A DNA stretch of 40,557 nucleotides from Magnetococcales bacterium (GTDB lineage: Bacteria > Pseudomonadota > Magnetococcia > Magnetococcales > UBA8363): contig PEAK01000040.1 in NCBI GenBank assembly GCA_002753515.1, forward strand, positions 1-40,557, written 5' to 3'. The notes under the pieces were generated by a model, which worked only from the letters and a program-made list of their open reading frames with translations, was not told the origin of the DNA and made no database searches. Positions 19,228 through 27,001 of the stretch are shown in pieces. The translations under genes and the position numbers were made by a program. Position 1 is the stretch's first letter; each line of letters begins with the position of its first letter.

Positions 19228-19875
19228 TTAAGCATATTGACCTTGATCTATCGTTGCATCGCGTAAAATCTCATAAAAGAAATCACATTCTGAACATTTT
19301 ACAAGTTTCTTTTCCCCGGTAAGCGGTCGCCCATTTTTGCACAGTGTTTCATCGATAAAAGCACAAAACCTTCCACCGTTTTTGCCACCGAACAGGCCAT
19401 CAAATTTAACGGATGTACCTGCAACACAGTAATTTTCCTTACCGCACTTGTTCGCTTCCCAACAGTTGAGCTTTCTGTCACTGGAATCTTGCCTAGTGTC
19501 AACAACCCCAATAACATTTTGATAGGACTGAGCTCTGATAAGCTGTTTCAAGGTTGAATCTTCAAGAAGTATTTCATGACGTGCAATGATTCTATATAAG
19601 GAAAGCCCATTTTCAATTCGTATTGTAACTCTGTGGAAATCCGATTTCACAATATTCCCACGGGAATAGTGTTCTGCATCTTTTACCTGGATCCACAAAA
19701 AACAGCGCGTCCCCTCCTCAGCATTGCAATCCATTTCAACGCTGCATTCCGTTTGATTGATATTTTTCAAAACTCCATTAAAGACCCCCATACCTTGCAA
19801 CCTCAAACGCGCAACGTAGTCACCCTTCAACGAAGCATGAGTCAGATTATTCTTCATGTTTTGTGTGCTTTCCAT
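19228..19875 (-). CDS. Cysteine-rich two-CW-type protein with possible PilZ-like N-terminal domain
   Basis: The C-terminal third carries NCWEANKCGKENYC, then GRFCAF, ETLC, and KCSECDFFYEI. This resembles the CWE...CG two-CW motif found at the ends of bacterial signalling proteins. The N-terminal 120 residues (GDYVARLRLQGMGVFNGVLKNI, VTIRIENGLSLYRI) look like a small beta-barrel. That is compatible with a PilZ-like fold, but the RxxxR and DxSxxG signatures are missing. The cysteines could bind metal or a redox cofactor. The frame is open from a TTG at 19938, which would add a short Cys/His-rich stretch; I chose the ATG at 19875, and the ATG at 19857 with GGAAAG upstream is also possible. No operon partner is close. 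Confidence 0.5.
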   Translation of the reverse strand: MESTQNMKNNLTHASLKGDYVARLRLQGMGVFNGVLKNINQTECSVEMDCNAEEGTRCFLWIQVKDAEHYSRGNIVKSDFHRVTIRIENGLSLYRIIARHEILLEDSTLKQLIRAQSYQNVIGVVDTRQDSSDRKLNCWEANKCGKENYCVAGTSVKFDGLFGGKNGGRFCAFIDETLCKNGRPLTGEKKLVKCSECDFFYEILRDATIDQGQYA

Positions 19876-19938
19876 AATTTCAGCAAGTCCGTTATGTACG
19901 TATACACGACAGTGGCCATAGTGACATGGTATTATCAA

Positions 19939-20246
19939 AACTACAAATAAATTAATTTATTGTTTCAACAGGTAAATCTATCCAATAACGACAACTCCAT
20001 CCGCCCGTAAGTGGGGCAGCACCACGTGACCGATGCCAAAGTTGTACCGGTTCACTGAGCGACCTGGATACATCACTCCGTATAATACATCATTATTGGT
20101 GCTTATTATGGCTAAAATACACACTACCGTTACAAATCACTTGGTTATAACGTGCTTGCGCTTTCTAACCTAAACCCAAATTTGTAACAGGAAGACTTGC
20201 AACGCTGCGGTTCCCTTGTTTACAGTACAAGGCACCATGATAGTAA
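19939..20246. other. Intergenic stretch without a supported gene
   Basis: It contains an AT-rich part and a 31-codon minus-strand frame (19978-20073) that I do not support as a gene. The TAATACATC and TTATTATGG stretches near 20090-20110 could include promoter elements, but no consensus pair is clear. Confidence 0.35.
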
Positions 20247-20948
20247 TTGAATTGGAATTGCGTCTATTCTTTAACAAAAAAATCAGGTATTTCACCTTTG
20301 CAAACACAGAAACACAGCCGACACCTTGGCAAAATTGTCGATCTCCTCCAAACCAGGATCAGACAATGGATTACCCCCTTGAATCATGTGACCCAGTGCA
20401 TACCCAATGGGGTCAATGTCTTGGAGTTGGGCTGCGGCCAGGGAATATTGATACAAAAATTAGCAGGAAGAATGCAACATATCACCGGGGTGGATTACGA
20501 CCCGCGCAAATGCCAATTGGCGCTGGAACTGTTCAAGGATTCCCCCAATATCACAATCATCAAAGGAGATATACTGGAATATTTGCGCAATACCCCAACA
20601 CAACTCTATGATATCATCATCCTGGCCGATACCCTGGCAAGTATAACTATGGAAAACCAGGACACCATTCTAGAAGAATGTTCTCGGGTCATCCAGGAAA
20701 AGGGAACTCTCATCCTTAAGATTATGGATGTCACCCCCAGATATAAATATAAAATATCGTTATTGGTGGCCAGTCTGGTCTACAAAGTACTTCGTCTGTC
20801 CATTTCCGATGGTCAACGATTTTACCATCGCTCCAGCACCACCCTGGCCACCAAGCTCCAGTCACTGGGCTTTACCACCACAATCCTCCCCCTGCACCAA
20901 ATACACTACAATCCCCTTTCCCATACGGTTATCCTGGGTAAAAAATAA
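20247..20948 (+). CDS. Class I SAM-dependent methyltransferase
   Basis: The 233-residue frame contains a complete methyltransferase core. Motif I is VLELGCGQGILIQ (about residue 57), strand 2 ends in ITGVDYDPRK, then IIKGDILEYL and YDIIILADTLASI. The C-terminal substrate part (YHRSSTTLATKLQSLGF) resembles methyltransferases of glycan or lipid clusters; the substrate is unknown. The start is uncertain. A stop codon stands directly before the TTG at 20247, no ATG lies near it in frame, and no ribosome-binding site is seen. An ATG at 20237 opens a different frame, so a frameshift near the 5' end is possible. It converges on the acyl-CoA-synthetase/GNAT gene, with 30 bases between. Confidence 0.7.
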   Translation: MNWNCVYSLTKKSGISPLQTQKHSRHLGKIVDLLQTRIRQWITPLNHVTQCIPNGVNVLELGCGQGILIQKLAGRMQHITGVDYDPRKCQLALELFKDSPNITIIKGDILEYLRNTPTQLYDIIILADTLASITMENQDTILEECSRVIQEKGTLILKIMDVTPRYKYKISLLVASLVYKVLRLSISDGQRFYHRSSTTLATKLQSLGFTTTILPLHQIHYNPLSHTVILGKK

Positions 20949-20978
20949 ACTGTCATAGTCCAGAGCCCCCCCCCCGTG

Positions 20979-23666
20979 TCATTCAATCTCTTTGCGCGCA
21001 ATAATCAGATCATTGTCGGGGAAATGCCGAACCGAAAAGCCAAAACCTTTGACAAACTCAATCATCCGATGATTGGAAGGATCAACGTGGCCCTCCATCA
21101 CCCGAACATTGCGGCTACGACAGTATTCAATGGTCTTTTCCATCAGTTTACGACCCAATCCCATCCCCTTGATGTCGGTACGCACCACGATGGCAAATTC
21201 ACAGGCATCTTTATCCAGGTCCAAGAAGATACGATTGACACCCAAGGTTTCCCGATTACCCGTCCGCGGATCCCTGACCGTGGCAATAAAAGCCATCTCC
21301 CGGTTGTAATCAATCTGAGTGAGGCGGGCCGCCTCGGCGTGCGGAATCACCCGGCGTACCGATAAGAAACGATAAAATAAATCTTCCGGAGAAAGTCGGG
21401 ATAAAAATTCCAGGTGTTGTGGTTCATCTTCCGGACGAATGGGTCGCAACAACACCGGTCGGTTATCCCCCAAAAACCAGGTCTCTTCCAACTCTTTCGG
21501 ATAAGGGCGAATGGCCAATCGATGTTTGCCACCGCTCGAACGCCAAGTCGTGGAAAGACGTATCCGGGCATCAACGGCAATGACCCCATGACTGTCAGCA
21601 AACAAAGGATTGATATCCAACTCAATAATTTCCGGGATATCAATGATCAGTTGCGACAATTTGATCAACACCGTACATAAGGCTTCCATATTAATCGGTT
21701 TGCGGTCGCGATATCCCTTGAGCAGCCGGTAAATCCGCGTACGCGAGATCAATTCCTGGGCCAGGTTCATGTTCAGCGGTGGCAAAGCAACGGCATTATC
21801 ATCGATCACCTCCACCCCCGTGCCCCCCTGACCAAACATGATGACCGGCCCAAAAATGGGATCCGTCGCCATGCCCACCAACAATTCATGTGCCCCGGGG
21901 CGAATGGCCATTTCCTGTACCGAAAATCCTTGAATCCGGGCATTGGGCATCTTTTCGTGGATGTTTTTCAACATGTGTTCGGCTGCCGACTTGACAATCT
22001 GCGGAGAATCCAAAAACAAATCCACCCCGCCCATATCGCTCTTATGAGTGATATCCTCCGATAAAATTTTCAATGCGACGGGAAATTTCATCTCCTTGGA
22101 AATAGCCGAAGCATCTTCCGGAGTTTTGGCGATATGGGTCGTTACCGTTGGAATACCATAGGCTGAAAGAACCGCCTTGGATTCCGCCTCACTCATGACA
22201 TCCCGGTCAATCGCCAGGTTGTTTTCAATCACCAGGCGAGCGGTAGCGGTGGCAGGAAAAAAATCCTCCAATACCGAGGGAGGTGTTTCCATTAGCATTT
22301 GCTGATTGCGCGCATAGCGCACCATATGCATGAATGCAGAAACGGCTCGTTCCGGTGATTCATGGGTTGGTATGTTGGCCTGATGGAAAGCCCGACGGGC
22401 AGCCGCCACCCCATCACCCCCGATCCAACACGTGAGAATATTGGACTTGCACTTCTTGGCCGCCTCGATGGTCGCCAAAGCCGCCTCGGTACTATCGGCA
22501 GTGGCCAGTGGCGAATGCATGACCAACAGGGCATCCACATCGGCACTGGCCGCCATGATGGAAACGGCATTGCGGTATCGCTCGCCCGAGGCATCCCCAA
22601 TGATGTCCACCGGATTGGAATGCGACCAGGTAGGTGGTAATACCGCATCCAAAGCCTGAATGGTCTCCGGTTGCAAATGCGCCAACCTTCCCCCTTTTTC
22701 CATCAGGCTGTCCACTGCAATCACACCAAAACCGCCTCCATTGGTAATGATTCCCAAACGTTCGCCATTCAAAGGTTGCGCCCGGGCCAAAGTTTCCACA
22801 GCCGCGAACAATTCATCCAGTTCATAAACTCTGAGCATGCCCGCCCGGCGAATAGCGGTATCAAAAACCTTGTCGGAACCGGCCAATGCCCCGGTGTGCG
22901 AAGCCGCCGCCTGTAATCCCTCCGGGACGCGACCCGATTTAATGACCAAAATGGGCTTGTTGCGAGCCGCCGCCCGGGCCGCCGACATGAAATCCCGACG
23001 CTCATGGATCGACTCAATATAAAGAAGGATTGCCCGGGTTTTCGGATCCGCCCCCAGGTAGTCGATGACATCACCAAAATCAAGATCCAAGGCATCTCCC
23101 AGGGAAACAAAGTGGGAAAAACCAATCTTCTGACTGTTGGCCCAATCCAGTACCGAGGTACACATGGCCCCCGATTGCGAAACAAAGGCAATATGGCCGG
23201 GATACGCCTGGACATGGGAAAAACTGGCGTTCAAACCAATATTGGGAACCAATAATCCCAAACAGTTGGGTCCCAAGAGTCGCATTCCCGAATTACGTGC
23301 CAAACGTAACACAACCTCATGCAATGTCTGTCCGTTCTCATCCCGATGCAACTGCAACCCGGCCGTTATGATAATCGCGGCCCGAGTACCGCGACGAATA
23401 AGACTTTCCAACAACTTGGGCACAACAGTTGGCGGAGTGCAGATGAGCGCCAGATCAGGTACTTTGGGGAGAAGTTCCACCGATGGATAGGCCAAAACAC
23501 CCGCAATCGATTCATATTTGGGATTCACCGGCATGATGGGGCCGGAAAATCCACCCTGAAGCAGGTTACGACATATGAGAAAACCCAATGAATTGGGACG
23601 GGGTGAAGCCCCCAATACGGCGACTGATGAAGGATTAAATAAATTTTTCAAGTTTCTTGTGGTCAT
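20979..23666 (-). CDS. Pat-type protein: NDP-forming acyl-CoA-synthetase domains fused to GNAT acetyltransferase
   Basis: The 895-residue protein has three parts. First is a CoA-binding domain (NPSSVAVLGASPRPNSLG, LGPNCLGL) with a succinyl-CoA-ligase-like region. An ATP-grasp domain follows (about 470-690; PVALKILSEDITHKSDMGG, VGMATDPIFGPVIMFGQGG). A C-terminal GNAT domain has VLLRPIRPEDE and the acetyl-CoA loop VRTDIKGMGLGRKLM. This is the layout of bacterial Pat/PatZ enzymes, which acetylate lysines of targets such as acetyl-CoA synthetase. H257 in the SHTGALAG motif is the phosphohistidine position of ADP-forming acyl-CoA synthetases, so ligase activity is not excluded. The ATG at 23666 has AGAGGGG just before it; a TTG at 23699 is the alternative. 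It is a monocistronic cytoplasmic enzyme as far as the sequence shows. Confidence 0.88.
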   Translation of the reverse strand: MTTRNLKNLFNPSSVAVLGASPRPNSLGFLICRNLLQGGFSGPIMPVNPKYESIAGVLAYPSVELLPKVPDLALICTPPTVVPKLLESLIRRGTRAAIIITAGLQLHRDENGQTLHEVVLRLARNSGMRLLGPNCLGLLVPNIGLNASFSHVQAYPGHIAFVSQSGAMCTSVLDWANSQKIGFSHFVSLGDALDLDFGDVIDYLGADPKTRAILLYIESIHERRDFMSAARAAARNKPILVIKSGRVPEGLQAAASHTGALAGSDKVFDTAIRRAGMLRVYELDELFAAVETLARAQPLNGERLGIITNGGGFGVIAVDSLMEKGGRLAHLQPETIQALDAVLPPTWSHSNPVDIIGDASGERYRNAVSIMAASADVDALLVMHSPLATADSTEAALATIEAAKKCKSNILTCWIGGDGVAAARRAFHQANIPTHESPERAVSAFMHMVRYARNQQMLMETPPSVLEDFFPATATARLVIENNLAIDRDVMSEAESKAVLSAYGIPTVTTHIAKTPEDASAISKEMKFPVALKILSEDITHKSDMGGVDLFLDSPQIVKSAAEHMLKNIHEKMPNARIQGFSVQEMAIRPGAHELLVGMATDPIFGPVIMFGQGGTGVEVIDDNAVALPPLNMNLAQELISRTRIYRLLKGYRDRKPINMEALCTVLIKLSQLIIDIPEIIELDINPLFADSHGVIAVDARIRLSTTWRSSGGKHRLAIRPYPKELEETWFLGDNRPVLLRPIRPEDEPQHLEFLSRLSPEDLFYRFLSVRRVIPHAEAARLTQIDYNREMAFIATVRDPRTGNRETLGVNRIFLDLDKDACEFAIVVRTDIKGMGLGRKLMEKTIEYCRSRNVRVMEGHVDPSNHRMIEFVKGFGFSVRHFPDNDLIIARKEIE

Positions 23667-24047
23667 GGCCCCTCTTACGGTTGCAGGTGATCCTGACAAA
23701 CAAAAATTCTTTGTGATCCCAGTGTAGCGCCGTTTTCAATGTCAATAAATGGGGTAGCGAAATAAGACCCCATCGTCACGGATGGATCGGCTCCTTTGTA
23801 GACATGATTATGTGTTTGTAGAGGGTAAAATCACGATTTATCCATACGACAGGTTACAAATGAACCAGCGAGCAGGGAGAAAATCGGTTGTTTATGATTG
23901 GTTGACTCCTTCCCCTGGGAACCTTATACGAAGACTACCAGCAACGTCCAACAAAATCGTACAACGTCAGATCAATCGCACTTGAAAGTCACCTGCTGGG
24001 GCAATGGCGAACTGACGGAAGTTTTGCTAAGTTGTTGCTCATGAATA
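23667..24047. other. Intergenic stretch with one short hairpin
   Basis: ATGGGGT at 23749-23755 pairs with ACCCCAT at 23767-23773 across an 11-base loop. A 67-codon plus-strand frame (23782-23985) has no ribosome-binding site or recognisable motif, and I do not support it as a gene. The rest is featureless to me. Confidence 0.35.
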
Positions 24048-24503
24048 TCATGCCTGTACAGGTGATGCGCGAAGCCGACCGGCCATGCGCAAACCATCTC
24101 GTACATTCCGTGCCAGCAAAATCAGGTTGATCGGTCCTGCGATCAACTCGATTGCCTGCACCACATAGAAGGTGGTGTCGAAGCTGCCAACGGCTGCCCA
24201 GCGATTGAGTAAAATGGCACAGGGCAACAGGACGAGCAGTCCATTGGCAGCGATGAACGGCATGCGCTTTTTCTTGGTGTCAACCAGCCGTCCACGCCGC
24301 GACTTGCCCATAAACATGCCACTACCTCCAGCCATCGCGATGGCCGGAATCAAAATCCATAGACCCGGCGTGACGATAAGTGATTTCAATTGCGCTACCG
24401 CAGGGTGCGAGCCAAACAATTCGACGAACACGGTGGATGTCCAGAAAAGTGCGATGCAGAGCGGAGCAGCAAAGCCTCCAATGCGATGAATGATCTTGGG
24501 CAT
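24048..24503 (-). CDS. Small integral membrane protein, divergent from a MarR regulator
   Basis: I do not recognise a named family. The 151-residue protein has about four hydrophobic segments: near 8-26 (GFAAPLCIALFWTSTVFVE), 40-60, 80-98 and 112-130. A basic loop lies between the second and third (GKSRRGRLVDTKKKR). AAAGGA nine bases before the ATG at 24503 decides this start over an upstream in-frame ATG at 24542. It is transcribed away from the MarR gene, and an inverted repeat stands between them. It is therefore probably the regulator's target and may handle a small toxic or lipophilic compound; that is inference from context. Confidence 0.6.
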   Translation of the reverse strand: MPKIIHRIGGFAAPLCIALFWTSTVFVELFGSHPAVAQLKSLIVTPGLWILIPAIAMAGGSGMFMGKSRRGRLVDTKKKRMPFIAANGLLVLLPCAILLNRWAAVGSFDTTFYVVQAIELIAGPINLILLARNVRDGLRMAGRLRASPVQA

Positions 24504-24574
24504 AGGAAAAGGTCCTTTCAGGTGTCGAATCAGGCCGGGCATCAGAGTTGTAGCCGCATCGAATTGGATGTATT

Positions 24575-24630
24575 ATGTCAATATGGTACCACAAAGCCTT
24601 ATTGTGTACAATTGACATCGTGATGTCAAC
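24575..24630. promoter_or_regulatory. Probable MarR operator and divergent promoter region
   Basis: TTGACATC at 24612-24619 and GATGTCAA at 24622-24629 form a perfect 8-base inverted repeat with a 2-base spacer, the size of MarR-family operators. A third half-site, ATGTCAAT, is at 24575-24582. On the minus strand TTGACA followed 17 bases later by CACAAT could be the promoter of the membrane-protein gene, with the operator over its -35 box. Confidence 0.5.
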
Positions 24631-24648
24631 GTGGCAATGTTCACCAGT

Positions 24649-25116
24649 ATGAACAAAGACAAACGCACCCCGTCCGGCAAAGCCTTGACTGATCTCGTCC
24701 TCGAACTATTTCGTTTGAATAATCGACTGCTGGTCGCAGGAGACCGTCTGGTCGCCAACATTGGCCTTACGAGTGCCCGTTGGAAAGTACTCGGCACGAT
24801 CACTGCGAGTGAGCGCCCTCAACCTGTTGCCTGGCTTGCGCGCGACATGGGAGCAAACCGACAGAATATCCAGCGGATCGTCAATGACCTTACGAATGAG
24901 GGTTTGGTGGTGCTACGGTCAAATCCCCATCACCGGAGAGCTCCATTGGTGGTACTCACCGACGCAGGGACTCGTGCTTTTGAACAAGCGATGCGCCTTC
25001 AGGCACCTTGGATCAACGAACTTTCGGATGGCCTGCCGGTCATCGACATTGAAACGACCCTCCGAGTGATTACTGCCGTTTCCAGGAAACTGGAGGGTGA
25101 TGGGAAGTCGGAGTAG
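24649..25116 (+). CDS. MarR-family transcriptional regulator
   Basis: The protein (155 residues from the ATG at 24649) has the winged-helix layout of MarR regulators. It has an N-terminal dimerisation helix (LVLELFRLNNRLLVAGDRL), LTSARWKVLGTI, and a recognition helix in PVAWLARDMGANRQNIQRIVNDL. The wing reads LRSNPHHRRAPLVVLT, and dimerisation helices follow at the C-terminus. These cytoplasmic dimers bind palindromic operators and release DNA on binding small phenolic or drug-like ligands. The frame is also open from a GTG at 24631 and an ATG at 24637. I chose 24649 because the likely operator ends at 24629, against the upstream starts. It probably represses itself and the divergent membrane-protein gene. 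Confidence 0.82.
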   Translation: MNKDKRTPSGKALTDLVLELFRLNNRLLVAGDRLVANIGLTSARWKVLGTITASERPQPVAWLARDMGANRQNIQRIVNDLTNEGLVVLRSNPHHRRAPLVVLTDAGTRAFEQAMRLQAPWINELSDGLPVIDIETTLRVITAVSRKLEGDGKSE

Positions 25117-25236
25117 TTGCAAAAAGCCATATAATCTGATAGACTCTCGGTATTTCTAAGTGCTATCTAGTTTATAGGATTATTATAAATTTAACGCATA
25201 ACTAGAAAATTGAAAGAAAAATAATCGAAAGATAAT

Positions 25237-26058
25237 ATGGAAAAAACTTGGATTAAAGCGATAAAGAAGGTGCTGGCCGATCCGGAGTATGCATCTGGAC
25301 TGCACTATACCGAAATCACCGAGCAGATTTTTTTTCGTGGCCTCTACGAAACGGATGGGGCGACTCCTGCTGCAACGGTCAGAGCACAAATTAACTCCTC
25401 CATTAAGCACAAAGGCAGTGCTTCTCCGTTTATTAAGATTGGCCCAGGAGTGTTTGCCCTTAGAACAACTCAATCAAATCAAATTGAGAATCTGGACGAT
25501 ACCGAGTTGGAAGAAAGAAACAGCGCTCATGAGGTTCCAGAGCTGGAATCAAATTCAATGTCGATTATCCGCTCATTCGGCATGTACTGGCATAGAGAAC
25601 TTATCGTATGGAGGGCCGATCCTAAATTGCTTGGAAAGCAGTCGACGGGATCAAAACAAGTCGATTTTTGCAAACAAAAAGGAATTTATATCCTTTACGA
25701 TCACCATTCTGTTATTTACGTTGGACGATCCATCGACAGACCGTTAGGCAAACGTTTGTTTGAGCATACCGTTGACAGACTGGGTAGCCGTTGGAACCGA
25801 TTTTCTTGGTTTGGTCTCCTCAACGTTGCAAAAGACGGTAATTTGCGCGAGGTTCAATTTAATTCGTCTGCTTCATCCCTCATCACATCCCTGGAAAGTC
25901 TTCTCATCGAAGCTTTGGAACCACCATTGAATCGAAAACGTGGAGAGAATTTTTCTGAGTATGAGTATATCCAGGATATTGATCAAGAATTACGAGAACG
26001 TGACCTGCAACATACCCTTCGATTGATCGAGACTAAATTGAGAGGACAGAGCGAATAA
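25237..26058 (+). CDS. HARE-HTH domain fused to GIY-YIG nuclease (candidate restriction or defence enzyme)
   Basis: The 273-residue protein has two recognisable parts. Residues 3-77 (TWIKAIKKVLA, LHYTEITEQIFFRGLY, TVRAQINSSIK, FIKIGPGVFAL) fit the HARE-HTH winged helix, a DNA-reading domain of restriction enzymes and chromatin proteins. Residues 148-235 form a GIY-YIG nuclease: GIYILYD (149-155), VIYVGRS (159-165), the arginine in KRLFEH (R173), and the metal-binding glutamate in LESLLIEALEPPLN (E220). All catalytic positions are therefore intact. A linker of about 70 residues joins them. No methyltransferase or helicase gene is adjacent, so it would act alone or with distant partners. It lies next to a HicAB pair in a small accessory patch. 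The Shine-Dalgarno is weak (AAAGAT). Confidence 0.78.
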   Translation: MEKTWIKAIKKVLADPEYASGLHYTEITEQIFFRGLYETDGATPAATVRAQINSSIKHKGSASPFIKIGPGVFALRTTQSNQIENLDDTELEERNSAHEVPELESNSMSIIRSFGMYWHRELIVWRADPKLLGKQSTGSKQVDFCKQKGIYILYDHHSVIYVGRSIDRPLGKRLFEHTVDRLGSRWNRFSWFGLLNVAKDGNLREVQFNSSASSLITSLESLLIEALEPPLNRKRGENFSEYEYIQDIDQELRERDLQHTLRLIETKLRGQSE

Positions 26059-26288
26059 GGGGTCAGCGGGATGCGTTCGTTCAGATTCACCCAACGATCT
26101 GAATAGTAATATATTTACTAATAAAATGGAGTAATTCTATGCCTCACGGAGCAAAGGTTTCTATCGTTGACCGGAAATACGATACCGACCATAAGATAAA
26201 TTTTTATTTAAGATGGCAATAATTATTATCCGTCAGATGATTTATTCGGGAGTGCTTTTGTAACATGGAATCATCCATGACAAAAGGT

Positions 26289-26705
26289 CTACTCAAACGA
26301 AATGATTAACCGGTGCCCAAGGACTGCTGCAGTCTTTTCAAGTTGTTTTAACGATGGCCAGTGACGTACGTTTTCCATCCGATTGGCGGCTGGCCATGAT
26401 GTCCCCATGGCTCTGGCGATTTCTGACATGGGTCGGTCACCCCTGGAGCGACGAACGAGAAGTGCAGCCTGTGTTTTGGCATCAGGGGCCACATAACGTG
26501 CCCCAACCACTCCGATGGAAGGTTCTGGAATGGTCTGGTTATTGTCCATTCGCCACTCCAGCATAGCGGTCAACACTTCGGCGGCATTGAAGAGCGCCTC
26601 CTCTTCCGTTTCTCCCTCGGTAAAGGTGTCGTCCAAATCCTGAAACCTGACAAAAAATCCCTTCGGTTTCTGGGGTTCCAAAATGGCTGGATAGCGAATG
26701 TCCAT
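26289..26705 (-). CDS. hicB: HicB-family antitoxin
   Basis: The 138-residue protein starts with the HicB partial RNase-H fold (RYPAILEPQKPKGFFVRFQDLDDTFTEGETEEEALFNAAEVL). A C-terminal helix-turn-helix follows at about 90-125 (MSEIARAMGTSWPAANRMEN). HicB binds and neutralises the mRNA-cleaving HicA toxin, and its HTH represses the operon. It follows hicA by 15 bases on the same strand, the usual toxin-first order. The promoter upstream of hicA carries a palindrome that is the likely HicB target. Confidence 0.88.
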   Translation of the reverse strand: MDIRYPAILEPQKPKGFFVRFQDLDDTFTEGETEEEALFNAAEVLTAMLEWRMDNNQTIPEPSIGVVGARYVAPDAKTQAALLVRRSRGDRPMSEIARAMGTSWPAANRMENVRHWPSLKQLEKTAAVLGHRLIISFE

Positions 26706-26720
26706 GTGTGGTCCCTTCGG

Positions 26721-26906
26721 TTACTTCATTCGAATGCCGGTTTGTCGATGAATCGCAGCTAACAGACCATTGCCCAGGTCATGTTTACCATGCACGGGGA
26801 CCGGGACTGCTTTTCCATCCTTTGCCATGATGTGGTGACTTCCGGATATGCGGTCCAGTTTCCACCCTGCAGATTTCAGCTTGGCAATGACATCTTGTCC
26901 GGTCAT
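26721..26906 (-). CDS. hicA: HicA-family mRNA interferase toxin
   Basis: At 61 residues this has the normal HicA size. It shows the double-stranded-RNA-binding-like fold pattern: an N-terminal helix with VIAKLKSAGWKLDRI, the catalytic histidine in GSHHIM (H24 or H25), a strand with VPVPVHG, and the ending LAAIHRQTGI. HicA cleaves mRNA and arrests growth when hicB product is lost. It is co-transcribed with hicB. A clear -35/-10 pair lies just upstream. Confidence 0.88.
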   Translation of the reverse strand: MTGQDVIAKLKSAGWKLDRISGSHHIMAKDGKAVPVPVHGKHDLGNGLLAAIHRQTGIRMK

Positions 26907-26913
26907 ACCTGTG

Positions 26914-26941
26914 ATGATATATCAAATTTGATTGATGTCAA
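26914..26941 (-). promoter_or_regulatory. hicAB promoter with palindromic operator
   Basis: On the minus strand TTGACA (26936-26941) is followed after 16 bases by TATCAT (26914-26919), a good sigma-70 promoter. Between the boxes is a perfect 12-base palindrome, ATCAAATTTGAT (26921-26932). A repressor bound there would block RNA polymerase; HicB is the natural candidate. Confidence 0.6.
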
Positions 26942-27001
26942 CACCAATGGCTGTTAAGCTGCAGACCCACTTAAGAACATCTATCGAATGGATCCATCTC
27001 T

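Noticed and set aside
19978-20073. 31-codon minus-strand frame (MYPGRSVNRYNFGIG...)
   Set aside because: GGAG lies only two bases from the ATG, the length is near chance, and I recognise no family.
23782-23985. 67-codon plus-strand frame between the Pat-type gene and the small membrane protein gene
   Set aside because: It has no ribosome-binding site and no motif, and its composition is like non-coding sequence. It could be a remnant, but I cannot show it.
26140-26223. 27-codon frame (MPHGAKVSIVDRKYD...) with GGAG upstream
   Set aside because: The ribosome-binding site is acceptable, but the peptide is too short and unrecognised to call. It may be the stump of a lost gene.
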